Shown here: positions 34,842-45,047 of the stretch, one piece after another
Position numbering within the stretch: the stretch's first letter is position 1
How the letters are laid out: each line of letters starts with the position of its first letter
Assembly: GCA_026929865.2 (NCBI GenBank)
Contig: CM049395.1
Location: forward strand, 16,012,001-16,076,000
Direction: 5' to 3'
Length of the DNA stretch: 64,000 nucleotides
Origin: Hyperoplus lanceolatus
Taxonomy: Eukaryota > Chordata > Actinopteri > Uranoscopiformes > Ammodytidae
The notes under the pieces: generated by a model
The model's database searches: none
What the model was told of the DNA's origin: nothing
Seen by the model: only the letters and a program-made list of their open reading frames with translations
Translations under genes and position numbers: made by a program

Positions 34842-35144
34842 TTGAAATGGGAAGAAGAAGCAAAGGAAGCTCGAAAGAGACGGAGGAAGATGAAGAGAGA
34901 GCGAGCCTATATGGCAAGCCACAGCACGAGCCCAGACAGGGAAAAAGAACAATGCAGGATAAGGCTAAATGATGAGGGAAAATGCATCTGTTACAGATGC
35001 AACAAAGAAGGCCATATGGCCAGGAATTGTAAAGAAGACTTGCCCCACAAAAGTAAAAAAGAACAATACAGGAAAAGCGAGAACCCTCAAAGCAATGTTG
35101 ATTGGGGGAAGGAGATAGACGATCAAATATTGGACCTACAGTGA
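34842..35144 (+). CDS. gag-like nucleocapsid remnant with zinc knuckle
   Basis: A frame open from 34794 (after an in-frame TAA) to a stop at 35142-35144 encodes a highly charged protein. The first part is rich in K, R and E (EEEAKEARKRRRKMKRERA), probably helical or coiled. It is followed by a CX2CX4HX4C zinc knuckle, CYRCNKEGHMARNC, encoded at 34989-35030. In retroelements such knuckles bind genomic RNA in the Gag nucleocapsid. There is no recognisable matrix or capsid region, and no ATG starts the frame at its upstream limit, so this is either a truncated gag or one made by unusual initiation. It lies about 0.8 kb after the 5' LTR, where gag is expected. Confidence 0.65.
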   Translation: MKWEEEAKEARKRRRKMKRERAYMASHSTSPDREKEQCRIRLNDEGKCICYRCNKEGHMARNCKEDLPHKSKKEQYRKSENPQSNVDWGKEIDDQILDLQ

Positions 35145-35662
35145 TACAATACTGCACCCTCTCAGTCAATGAAGTAACAACCAAATTCCTATGTGACAAT
35201 GTGAAATAGAAAATGCATTTCCTGCTGAAAATACGTGTGAATGCTGAAACAGCTTATGCTGAACAGGATAGCTGAGTATGAAGAATTGGAAAAAATTGGA
35301 AAAGGTTTCTTAAATAGGAAGTATATTGAATATTTAAGATTGACTAGATAAAATTATAATTATAAACCAAAGACATTATTAGTAGGTTTTGATTTTGTTT
35401 TATGTGTGAAATTGGTCTTCAAAGAGCAAAGTGTTTACCCCATTTCAACTTTGTCTCTCCAAACTGTTAAATAAATAAAGAAGAATAAAAAAGATTTTAT
35501 TTTAAAACCTCCCCTTGTGATCAGAAAAGCATAGGTGAGGCAATTGTTTGTGCATATGCAGACAGAAAACCAAACGGAAATGGATAGAAGAACAAGCCAT
35601 ACTTGGAGAAGATAAAAAATTATAGAATTAATTAAAAAATAGTGCTACCACGCAACTATATA

Positions 35663-37152
35663 CAGTCCCCTCCATAAGTATCGGAACAGTGAGGCCAATT
35701 CCTTTATTTTTGCTGTAGACTGGAAACATTTGGGTTTGACACCAAAAAATGAATATGAGACAATAGCTCAACATTTCAGCTTTCATTTCCAGGTATTCAC
35801 ATCTGGATCTGATACACAACTGAGAAGATCTAATTTTTTGAAAAGGAACACCACATTTTTAGGCGAGCAAAAGTATTGGAACGGATAGACTTTAAATAAA
35901 TTTAAGTAAATAAATCATAATATTTTGTCGCAAATACTTTGCTTGTAATAACTGCATCATGTCTGTGACCCATTGACATCACAAAACATTTGCATTCTTC
36001 TTTTGTGATGCTTTTCCAGGCTTTCACCGCAGCCTCATTCAGTTGCTGTTTGTTTTGGGGGGTTACTCCCTTCGGTCTCCTCTTTAGCAGATAAAATGCA
36101 TGCTCTATAGGGTTTAAGTCTGGAGATTGACTTGACCAGTCTAAAACCTTCCACTTCTTGCCGATGATGAACTCCTTTGTTATTTTTGCAGTTTTTTTGG
36201 ATCATTACCTTGCTGCATGATGGAGCATCTTCCAATCAGTTTGGTTGCATCTTTCTTTAAATTGGCAGACCGAATGTTTCTGTAGACTTCTAAGTTCATT
36301 TTGCTGTTGCCATCATGTGTTACTGTGTTGTTGTCAAGATGAACCTTTACCAAAGTGATGGAAAGGCTAAAGTTTGGAGAAAGAAAGGATCTACTCATGA
36401 TCCCAAACATACAAGCTCATCTGTGAAACACGGTGGAGGCAATGTCATGGCTTGGGCTTGCATGGCTTCTTCTGGGATGGGCTTTAATCTTCATTGATGA
36501 TGTAACACATGATGGCAACAGCAAAATGAACTCAGAAGTTTACAGAAACATTTTGTCTGACAATTTAAGGAAAGATGCAACCAAACTGATTGGAAGATCC
36601 TCCATCATGCAGCAAGATAATGACACAAAACACAACAAAGGAGTTAATCAGGGGCAAGAAGTGGAAGGTTTTAGACTGGCTAAGTCAATCTCCAGACTTA
36701 AACGCTATAGAGCATGCATTTTACCTGCTAAAGAGGAGACTTAAGAGAGTAACCCCCTAACACAAACAGCAACTGAATGAGGCTGCGGTGAAAGCCTGGA
36801 AAAGCATCACAAAAGAAGAATGCAAAAGTTTTGTGATGTCAATGGGTCACAGGCTTGATGCAGTTATTGCAAGCAAAGGATTTGCGACAAAATAGTATGT
36901 TTTATTCACTTTAATTTATTTAAAGTCTATCTGTTCCAATACTTCTGCTCGCCTAAAAATGTGGTGTTCCTTTACAAATAATGATATCTTCTCAGTTGTG
37001 TATCGGATCCAGATGTGAATACCTGGAATTGAAAGCTGAAATGTTGATCTATTGTCTCATATTCATATTTTGGTGTCAAACCCAAATGTTTCCAGTCTAC
37101 AGCAAAAATAAAGGAATTGGCCTCACTGTTCCGATACTTATGGAGGGGACTG
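35663..37152. mobile_element. palindromic Tc1-like element no. 1
   Basis: The ends are CAGTCCCCTCCATAAGTATC and its inverse, each next to TA. The left arm (35663 to about 36326) is an inverted copy of the right arm (about 36497-37152), with a spacer of roughly 170 bases. The right half and spacer hold the 3' half of a Tc1 transposase gene on the plus strand. The left half holds the same 3' sequence on the minus strand, in place of the gene's 5' half. It is nested inside the LTR retrotransposon. Confidence 0.88.
36345..36894 (+). pseudogene. Tc1-like transposase, C-terminal half, broken
   Basis: The plus strand encodes VWRKKGSTHDPKHTSSSVKH followed by GGGNVMAWACM. After a frame change it continues with THDGNSKMNSEVYRNIL and MQQDNDTKH, in which the D marks the second catalytic aspartate region. 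It ends with the conserved tail near ...GFATK. The N-terminal DNA-binding domain and first catalytic aspartate are absent, and there are several frame shifts. An inverted copy of the same coding region lies at about 35900-36326 on the minus strand. Confidence 0.8.
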
Positions 37153-37976
37153 TATATATAAAATAGTGTTTAGGATGAGTCATGGGCCGAATCAATGACT
37201 CAAGAGTAGGGAAGATGTCTCTATGATAACAAATATATTCCATACATGCATACAACTGTACACAATTTCAAAAAGGTTTTGTGTAGAGTATGTATATCTG
37301 ATTGATAACGTCAAAACATGTGATGATGCAGAATCAGAGAACAAAGAACTGTCCGAATGAATGACAGAACTCTTTATAAATCTAACAAAGTTACGAGAGC
37401 AAATAAACTGCCAGATTTTCCTATGTCCTAGGAGCTGCATCAGACGAGCTGTTGCCAGGGGGCAAAGTGCAAAGTTGGAGCTGCACACATTGGGAAGGCC
37501 CTGCCAAAATCCTACTGACAAACTTCCAACTACAGCCAAAGTCAAAAGAACTACAATATCCAAGTCACCCACTACAGGAAGACGGGAAACATTCCTGACA
37601 AGAGCGAACATACAAATCCCATCGAAGCTACGTCACACCGGCTCAACCGGAGGGACATCTCTGGTGGCTCTACTGTAAGTTTGTATCCCGGATTAGTGGG
37701 AGGAGGAAGGACAACAGGAAAACCAAAGCACCAGAGGGAAACCAAAGCGCCAACGCCACAAAAGAAAAAGGATTGTTACGTCTACACTAACATACCAACA
37801 TCAGCTGATTCACACACTAACCAACAGACAGACTGTGTGATCTCATGAAGACCCGCCCCCTAGTGAATGGAACAATCACTGAAATGAATAAAAAAACGGA
37901 AGATAATCAATGTCCAATGCCCCTGAAAACTGCTAAAATGTTGTAATATGGTTAAAAATGAAAAAAAGTTGGGAAT

Positions 37977-38402
37977 TGTAAGGTTTAAAGTTTTCATTGT
38001 GTAACCATGATCCAAAATAAGCTGATACAGGACGTGTCGTTTCAAACTATGTGTGCTGGGATCGCCATGGCCAGAAGTGACCTGGTCAGAACATACTGCC
38101 ATGCCCCAGCTGGGATAAACAAACAAGCTCTCAGAGACATTAGTCAATCATTAGTTGTAACACACACACAAACTCATGTCTGTATGCACCATGTAAGATT
38201 GAATAAAACACGGACCAAGGACGGGAGAGAATTCAGAGTCGGTAAAGAGATGACAACATGACAACCTGTTGCAAACCGCTCTCCTTGTCCTATGGCAAGT
38301 AGCATGATCATTTGGTCTCACTCTATCATTGTGTCTGTCTCATTTGTCTGGTTGAACTAACCTGGGTTTCTTGTCTTACACGCAAGTTTGATAAACCTAA
38401 CA
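37977..38402 (+). repeat. 3' LTR
   Basis: It is 426 bp and essentially identical to the 5' LTR. It is preceded by a partly purine-rich stretch, AAAAATGAAAAAAAGTTGGGAA, that may act as the polypurine tract, and followed by the AATGC duplication. Confidence 0.93.
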
Positions 38403-38604
38403 AATGCCTATTCAGTGCTTACCTCTGGCTAACTGCATTTGTCATTTACGTTACACAGTGAAGCACAGTAAACCTTCGCACTTAAGCTGCTGCAGTCAGC
38501 TATGGACGTCAACTACATTTGTATATATCAAACAGTGCAGCATGTAACTCATATAGTGATTCATACACCTAAACCCAAAGAATGTACAAACAGATGGATG
38601 GGAA

Positions 38605-38606
<2 letters not shown>

Positions 38607-38642
<36 letters not shown>
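38607..38642. repeat. (CA)n microsatellite
   Basis: About 36 bases of CA between the retrotransposon and the next Tc1-like element. Confidence 0.95.
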
Positions 38643-38644
<2 letters not shown>

Positions 38645-39283
38645 CCAATATATACTGTACACATACACACACTGATAAAGTGAGCTTGAAAGCAACTGCT
38701 TTAGGCTGATGGCAGCTGCTTGATATACAGTCATATGAAAAAGTTTGGGAACCCCTCTCAGCCGGCATTATAATTGACTCTGCTTTCACAAAAAAAAATA
38801 TAAAAGTGGTATGTCTTTAATTTACCAGGAACAGCTAAGTACTGGGATGTTTTCCAATCAAGGATTTTTTGAAAAGCAGTATTTGGTTGTATGAAATAAA
38901 ATAAAATGTGAAAAACTGGCTGTGCAAAAATATAGGAACCCTTGTGGTTTTGTTGATTTTAATGCCTGTAACAGCATGTAAAACTGATGACTTTAAACAC
39001 AAAGTTGGTTGGATTATGTTGTTAAGCCTTGAACCTCATAGAAATGTCTGTTCAATCATGAGAAAATGTATTTTAGGTGCCTAAATGCAAGTTGCACTTC
39101 TCTTTGACTCTCTGCTGAAGTGAGACAGAATGGGATCATCAAAACAGCTCCCAAAAGATCTGAAAAACAAAGATTGTTCATTGTCATGGTTTAGGGGAAG
39201 GCTACAAGAAGCTTTCCCAAATGTTTCAATTGTAAATTTCGACTGTAGGGAACGTTGTCAGGAAATGGAAGGACACAGGCATC

Positions 39284-39475
39284 GTGGCAGTTAAACCCAG
39301 GCATGGCAGACCAAGAAAAAAACAGGAGCGGCATAGGTGGAGGATTGTGAGAATGGTTGCACACAATCCACAGATCACCTCCAAAGACCGGCAAGAACAT
39401 CTGGCTGCAGATTGTGTATCTGTACATCGTTCAACAATTCAGCGCAATTTGCACCAAAACATCTGCTTTTTATAA
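39284..39475 (+). pseudogene. Tc1-like transposase N-terminal domain, left arm copy
   Basis: The frame reads through GRPRKKQERHRWRIVRMVA and QEHLAADCVSVHRSTIQRNL. These match the second helix-turn-helix of Tc1 transposases, including the GRPRK AT-hook-like linker. Upstream coding sequence from about 39130 is in a different frame. The catalytic domain is missing. Confidence 0.75.
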
Positions 39476-39860
39476 AGACCAAATAACTTAATTTTTGTCT
39501 CATCAGTCCAAAGCATTTTCTTCCAATATGAAGCTGGCTTGTCTAAATGAGCTTTTGCATACTCCATGCAACTGTATCTGTGGCGTGGGCGCAGAAAGGG
39601 CTTCTTTCTCATCACCCGGCCCTACAGATGTTTTGGTGCAAATTGCACTGAATTGTAGAACCATGTACAGATACACAATCTGCAGCCAGATGTTCTTGCA
39701 GGTCTTTGGAGGTGATCTTTGGGTTGTGTGCAACCATTCTCACAATCCGCCGCATATGCCGCTCTTGTACTTTTCTTGGTCTGCTAGACCTGGGTTTAAC
39801 TGCAACTGTGCCTGTGTCCTTCCATTCCCTGACAACGTTCCTTACAGTCGAAATTGACAA
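39476..39860 (-). pseudogene. Tc1-like transposase N-terminal domain, right arm copy
   Basis: The minus strand carries the inverted counterpart, with STVRNVVREWKDTGTVAVKP, SRPRKVQERHMRRIVRMVAH and an LHQNIC end. The central spacer then continues the same gene toward the catalytic region, with CKSSFRQASF, before stops and the arm junction. It is slightly less decayed than the left arm copy. Confidence 0.75.
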
Positions 39861-40750
39861 TTGAAACCTTTGGGAAAGCTTCTTGTAGCCTTCCCCTAAA
39901 CCATGACAATGAATAATCTTTGTTTTTAAGATCTTTTGGGAGCTGTTTTGATGATCCTATTCTGTCTCACTTCTGCAGAGAGTCAAAGAGAAGTGGAACT
40001 TGCATTTAGGCACCTAAAATACCTTTTATCATTATTAAACAGACCTTTATATGAGGTTTAAGGCTTAACAACATAATCCAACCAATTTTGTGTCCTCAGT
40101 TTTACATGCTGTTACATGCATTAAAATCAGCAAGACCACAAGGGTTCCCATTTTTTTGCACAGCCAGTTTTTCACATTTTATTTAATTTCATAAAACTAA
40201 ATACTGCTTTTCAAAAAATCTTTGTTTGGAAAACATCCCAGTACTTAGCTGTTCCTGGTAAATGAAAGACATACCACTTTTATATTTTTTGTGTGAAAGC
40301 AGAGTCAATTATAATGCCGGCTGAGAGGGGTTCCCAAACTTTTTCATATGACTGTAGCAGAGAGGAAATGAGCAGGACAAATCGGCTGTGGCTCTGAGCA
40401 CGTCTTGCTCTCTGTATGTTTATATAAACACTATAAAATATTGTAACTAAATTAGTAAGGTAAAAAGTATGATTCGAGGTAACATGGCTAGTAAGAACCT
40501 TTTTTTCACTAACTCAAATGTATATACAGTATCTCACAAAAGTGAGTACACCCCTCACATTTCTTCACATTTTTCTTTATATCTTTCCATGGGACAAGAC
40601 TTAATAAATGACACTTTGATACAATGTAAAGTAGTCAGTGTACAGCTTGTATAACAGTGTAAATTTACTGTCCCCTCAAAATAACTCGACACACAGCCAT
40701 TAATGTCTAAACTGCTGGCAACAAAAGTGAGTACACCCCTTAGAAAAAAT

Positions 40751-40999
40751 TTACAAATTGGGCCCAAAGTGTAAATATTTTGTGTGGCCACCATTATTTT
40801 CCAGCACTGCCTTAACCCTCTTGGGCATGTAGTTCACTAGAGCTTCACAGGTTGCAACTGGAACCCTCTTCCACCCATTTATGACAGCATCACAGAGCTG
40901 GTGGATATTAAAGACCTTGCGCTCCTCCACCTTCCGTTTGAGGATGCCCCAAAGATGCTCAATAGGGTTTAGGTCTGGAGACATGCTTGGCCAGGCCAT
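40751..40999 (-). pseudogene. Tc1-like transposase C-terminus, left arm copy
   Basis: The minus strand encodes MSPDLNPIEHLWGILKRKVE and continues to a VPVATCEALVNYMPKR tail. SPDLNPIEHLW is the signature around the third catalytic residue of Tc1/mariner DDE transposases. This arm keeps a longer intact frame than the right arm. No N-terminal half exists in this element. Confidence 0.85.
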
Positions 41000-41109
41000 A
41001 ACCTTTACCCTCAGCTTTTTAGCAAGCCACTGGTCATCTTGGAGGTGTGTTTGGGGTCGTTATCATGTTGCAATACCACCCTGCGGCCCAGTTTACGAAG
41101 GTTGAGTGC

Positions 41110-41932
41110 ACATGGTCAGCGTCTACACAGAGGTTGGCTTTGGAAAATAGACGTATGAGTGCTGCCAGCATTGCTGAAGGGCTTGAAGGGGTGGGGGTCA
41201 ACCTGTCAGTGCTCAGACCATACGCCACACACTGCATCATACTGGTCTGCATGGCTGTCGTCCCAGAAGGAAGCCTATTCTAAAGATGATGCACAAGAAA
41301 CCCCACAAAAAGTTTGCTGAAGACAAACAGACTACGGACATGGATTACTGCAACCATGTCCTGTGGTCTGATGAGACAAAGATACATTTATTTGGTTCAG
41401 ATGGTGTTAAGAGTGTGGAGCGGCAACCAGGTGAGGAGTACAAAGACAAGTGTGTCTTGCCTAGAGTCAAGCATGGTGGTTGGAGTGTCATGGTCTGGGG
41501 CTGCATGAGTGCTGCCAGCACTGGGGATCTACAGTTCATTGAATTCTAACATGTACTGTGACATACTGAAGCAGAGCATGATCCCCTCCCTTCATAAACT
41601 GGGCCGCAGGGCAGTACTGCAACATGATAACGACCCCAAACACCCCTCCGAAAGACCACTGGCTTGCTAAAGAAGCTGAGGGTAAAGGTTATGGACTGGC
41701 CAAGCATGTCTCCAGTCTTAAACCCTATTGGGCATCTTTGGGGCATCCTAAAACGGGAGATGGAGGAGCGCAAGGACTCTAATATCCACCAGCTCCTTGA
41801 TGTCGTCATGAATGGGTAGAAGAGGGTTCCAGTTGCAACCTGTGAAGCTCTAGTGAACTGCATGCCCAAGAGGGTTAAGGCAGTGCTAGAAAATAATGAT
41901 GGCAAAACAAAATATTGACACTTTGGGCCCAA
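41110..41932 (+). pseudogene. Tc1-like transposase, central and C-terminal part, broken
   Basis: The plus strand passes from a VLWSDETKIHLFGSDGV segment (first catalytic aspartate region, near 41363) through VKHGGWSVMVWGCMSA. A frame break follows, then the QHDNDPKH-like and SPVLNPIGHLWGIL segments. Stops and shifts are frequent, and P-D-L-N has become P-V-L-N, so a signature residue is lost. The N-terminal DNA-binding domain has been replaced by the inverted left arm. Confidence 0.8.
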
Positions 41933-42163
41933 TTTGGAAATTTTTTCTTAGGGGTGTACTCACTTTTGTTGCCAGCAGTTTAGACATCAATGGCTGTGTG
42001 TCGAGTTATTTTGAGGGGACAGTAAATTTACACTGTTATACAAGCTGTACACTGACTACTTGACATTGTATCAAAGTGTCATTTATTCAGTGTTGTCGCA
42101 TGGAAAGATATAATAAAATATTTGAAGAAATGTTAGGGGTGTACTCACTTTTGTGAGATACTG

Positions 42164-42783
42164 TATGTTAAAGTGGTTCAACGTTTAGAGAAGAATAAAG
42201 AAGAAGATGGTACACTTTATTTATCCCTAAGGGTAAATTCAATTTGAACTCTGTTGTTATTTTAAATACACGCACAGGCCTGAAATACAGACATGAAAAA
42301 ACAGAACCTATACAGTATATGCATATTTAATGTCCATACATGTCAGACTGAGGGGAATGCCTTTCTCATAGAAGTCACCTCTCCAGCTACCAGTTCACAC
42401 TCCAAAAGATTTGTCCAATGCGGAAAGTCCCCATGGACGGAGATACTGCCACCCAAGGGATGTGTGGTTTCAGAAAACATCTTAAAAGTGCCACAGTATA
42501 GAGACACAGAACAAAGCCAATATGCCAGGAACCACTGACACCTCACCCACTTGCCTGCCTGTGGGTGGAATCTAGCAAACTGTCAATCAGAAGAAGCTGG
42601 GTGTATATGAAATAATGGATTTCAGCCATAGCAAGCTTTAAAATAACTTTCCATCTGATCACATTTATTAATGCGAAAGCAATAGTGAAACTTTCCTGAC
42701 ATTACGGCATGCTTCTGTCAATACATTGCAAAGCGAATATACATACATCTTTGTCACCTTAGCTACATTAGAAAGTGTGTGAC
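42164..42783. other. no gene; short antisense LINE-type tail
   Basis: Around 42207-42245 the sequence TACACTTTATTTATCCCTAA and GGGTAAATTCAATTT resembles the 3' tail of fish LINEs in antisense. The remainder shows nothing I can support. Confidence 0.4.
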
Positions 42784-43590
42784 GACTTCCGGGTTACAGA
42801 GCATGGGGTAGGCACGATCGCTGATAGCTCCCACAAAATATTTCAGACCTAACTGATTAAACCCTATTCTCGTCGATTTTTTTTGTGCTTGTGTTGCCGG
42901 TAACACTGATACTGTTTTGGAGAAATGCCTAGAAGCAAGAAAAACGCAAAAAGAGATTCGGCAGAGTCAGATATGTCCTCGGACAGCGTGGTTAGCATGG
43001 ACGTTGGTGCTAGCTCAATGGCTTCCATTCCGGGTCTGCTTGAACAGCACAGAGCAGCGATAGCTGCCGAGTTTAAATCAGCTTTCGCCAGCATGGACGC
43101 TAAGCTGGACAGCATCCAGGCCGTGGTCTCAAGCCAGGGGAAACGTATAACCGATCTCGAGGATAATGCAGAAACTGTTTGCGGACGTCTGGAGCAACTT
43201 GAGGCTACGTCCTCCTCACTGCAGGAAGATAACAAGCTGTTAAAAGCTAAACTGTCAGATTTGGAAGGGAGGAGCAGGAGACAGAACGTTCGTATCGTGG
43301 GCTTACCAGAATCACTGGAGGGTGCGCGCCCCACCGCCTTTTTCTCTGAGCTCCTCGTTGAGGTGTTTGGTGGTCAAGTACTCCCTTCTCCCCCGGAGCT
43401 GGACAGGGCTCACCGCACTCTGGCACCCAAACCGGGCCCGCATGAGAGGCCGAGATCCGTCGTTATCCGCTTTCACCGATACCAGACTAAAGACCTGATC
43501 ATGACGGAGGCACGTAAACAGGGCGAGCTGGAGTACCACGGCCACAAGCTCCGGTTCTACGAGGACTACAGCGCGGAGGTCGTGAAGCAG
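42784..43590 (+). mobile_element. 5' fragment of an L1/Tx1-like LINE
   Basis: It contains about 140 bp of 5' UTR and 222 codons of ORF1 and then stops abruptly. The 9-mer GTGTGTGAC flanks it on both sides (42775-42783 and 43591-43599). There is no poly-A tail. Most LINE copies lose the 5' end; this one has the 5' end and lacks everything downstream. Confidence 0.65.
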
Positions 43591-43635
43591 GTGTGTGACA
43601 CATATTGTCTCAATCAAAGTTTAAAGGTGTTTTAA
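42925..43635 (+). pseudogene. LINE-1/Tx1-like ORF1 protein, C-terminally truncated
   Basis: The 236-codon frame from an ATG at 42925 encodes an ORF1p-type RNA-binding chaperone of an L1/Tx1-group LINE. The N-terminus is basic and serine-rich. Residues about 40-118 look like a coiled coil (LEDNAETVCGRLEQLEA, KLSDLEGRSRR), which would trimerise the protein. The NVRIVGLPE motif at residues 121-129 opens the RRM-like domain, followed by ELDRAHR at 158-164 and a SVVIRFHRYQTKD segment. The homologous sequence ends at residue 222, exactly where the 9-bp flanking repeat begins. The last 14 residues come from flanking DNA. The frame itself has no stop, so decay is slight apart from the truncation. Confidence 0.85.
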
Positions 43636-44998
43636 TAAAACACCTACTTATTAGATATGTGGCGCTTTGCTCGATTCCTCCTGACACATGGATACATGGT
43701 ACATGGATGAATAAAAAGGGGAAAACCTTACAAATGTGTTGTTGGGAAACTAGGATGTAGAAAAAGAACTGCATATATCACTGCACATTGTTGACATGGT
43801 GATTTTGAAAATTGTGAAATGAGTTTGTCCAGTTTAAGTGACTTTCGCAGAAAATGTCACTGGCAAAAATATTGCAAATATTGTCGCGTTTAATATTGTA
43901 CTCCTCCATCATCCGTCTTAAGAACCCTGTGTGGTCTGATACTGGCTGTTACCAGCTGCACATTCTTGGAAGGTTTTGGTGAAGCAGGCAGATGCAAGTC
44001 AAGAAAAATGTGTTCCTGGTTAAAAAAAAGAAGAAAAAAATAATGCTCTTTCAATGATGTGCCCTTCATTCACTCTCAACTAAAGGAAATCTTGCCTTCA
44101 CTTGTGGTGCTCACCTGTCTTTTATCTTTGCACCATGGATTAATACTGCAAAAGCCTATTGCTGCTACCCTCCATCCTCTCTCTCCTCTTTCTCTTGTTA
44201 TCTCTGCATCCCATCACTGCCAAACACATTCCCTTCTTCACCTGCACCACACCATAGAGGCTATTGCTTTTTCTTCTTTTTATCACACTTGTTCTCTCAA
44301 CTGCTTCATCTCAATCAAGTGGAGCAAGTTATATGAATTCATCAGAATGATCATGGACGGTCCAGGGAGGCATGCAGGGAGGCAACAAGGCGAGACAATG
44401 GCTGTTGGAACAGAAGGAGACAAAGAAAGGGAGGGAGGGGTAAGAGGAGCAATGCGAGGGAGGTGTTGCTGTTCTGCTGAATTTTAATGAGTACCAAGGG
44501 GAATTTCTTCTCCACATTTTTTTTTGATCCGTTTCTATTTTTTATATTTTTTTCTTCCTGGGATGCACCCGTCTACTACACAGCTCTAAATCACTGTCAC
44601 ACAAATGAGCTTTAACACAGTCTGGCTGTGGCGTGTCACAAAAAATGGAGCTATCAGTTACACACCAAGAAAACAGCGACCCAAAAGTCCTAATTGAACT
44701 GCCAATTTGTCATGTTTATCTTTACTGTCTTCCACCAACCACCAACCACACATGTGGCGCCCGCCACATCCTCTTCCAGGAAACCTGTGCAGATGTAAGA
44801 AGCCGTGTGTCTTTCCATGACAGATCTGCTGCTCATTAGTGAATTATTCATTCTTTTCATTAGTGTTTTCCAGATAACATCACAAGTGTCCAACACTCTC
44901 TGTTTCCTTTCTTTATGTGACTCTCTTGCTGTCTTTCTCTCTCATCAACTTTCTGCTCCTATCTTCCCCTAGTAAGCCCTTTTGGCCTATGGCATATG

Positions 44999-45001
<3 letters not shown>
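43636..45001. other. no gene seen
   Basis: A plus frame at 44059-44487 is open for 142 codons but resembles no protein family and is probably chance. Confidence 0.5.

Positions 45002-45041
<40 letters not shown>
45002..45041. repeat. (TC)n microsatellite
   Basis: About 40 bases of TC directly beside the LINE tail. Confidence 0.97.

Positions 45042-45047
<6 letters not shown>

Larger units (their letters stand above)
33592..38402 (+). mobile_element. young LTR retrotransposon, non-autonomous
   Basis: Two 426-bp LTRs bound 4.8 kb, and the 5-mer AATGC is duplicated outside (33587-33591 and 38403-38407). By eye the LTRs differ at one base. The interior has a tRNA-like primer site, a gag-type zinc-knuckle frame and no visible protease, reverse transcriptase or integrase. 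A 1.5-kb Tc1-like element at 35663-37152 is nested within it, so the element was about 3.3 kb before that insertion. A 5-bp duplication fits Gypsy-type or retrovirus-like integrases. It probably moved using enzymes from a full-length relative. Confidence 0.9.
38728..40354. mobile_element. palindromic Tc1-like element no. 2
   Basis: The ends are CAGTCATATGAAAAAGTTTG and its inverse, each beside TA. The left arm (38728 to about 39465) and right arm (about 39625-40354) are inverted copies with a spacer of about 160 bases. Here both arms derive from the 5' half of the transposon: each encodes the helix-turn-helix DNA-binding part of a Tc1 transposase. The terminal repeat differs from those of elements 1 and 3, so this is a separate family. 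Confidence 0.88.
40527..42163. mobile_element. palindromic Tc1-like element no. 3
   Basis: The ends are CAGTATCTCACAAAAGTGAG and its inverse, each beside TA. The left arm (40527 to about 41100) is an inverted copy of the right arm (about 41590-42163). The 489-bp spacer holds the middle of a Tc1 transposase gene. Both arms are the gene's 3' part. The terminal repeat is unlike those of elements 1 and 2. Confidence 0.88.

Noticed and set aside
35628-36410. Several minus-strand frames that look like separate transposase genes opposite those at 36315-36744
   Set aside because: They are the inverted left arm of the palindromic Tc1 element, not an independent gene.
33592-38402. An intact endogenous retrovirus
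   Set aside because: No polymerase or envelope-like frame is visible. Only a zinc-knuckle fragment remains, so a non-autonomous LTR retrotransposon is the better description.
35663-42163. Palindromes as an assembly or chimeric-read artefact
   Set aside because: Each palindrome stops exactly at the transposon termini. The arms differ by substitutions and indels, and the spacers are unique. An artefact would give near-identical arms and unrelated breakpoints. Raw-read confirmation is still desirable.
44059-44487. 142-codon plus-strand frame
   Set aside because: Low-complexity composition, no family resemblance and no splice or promoter context.
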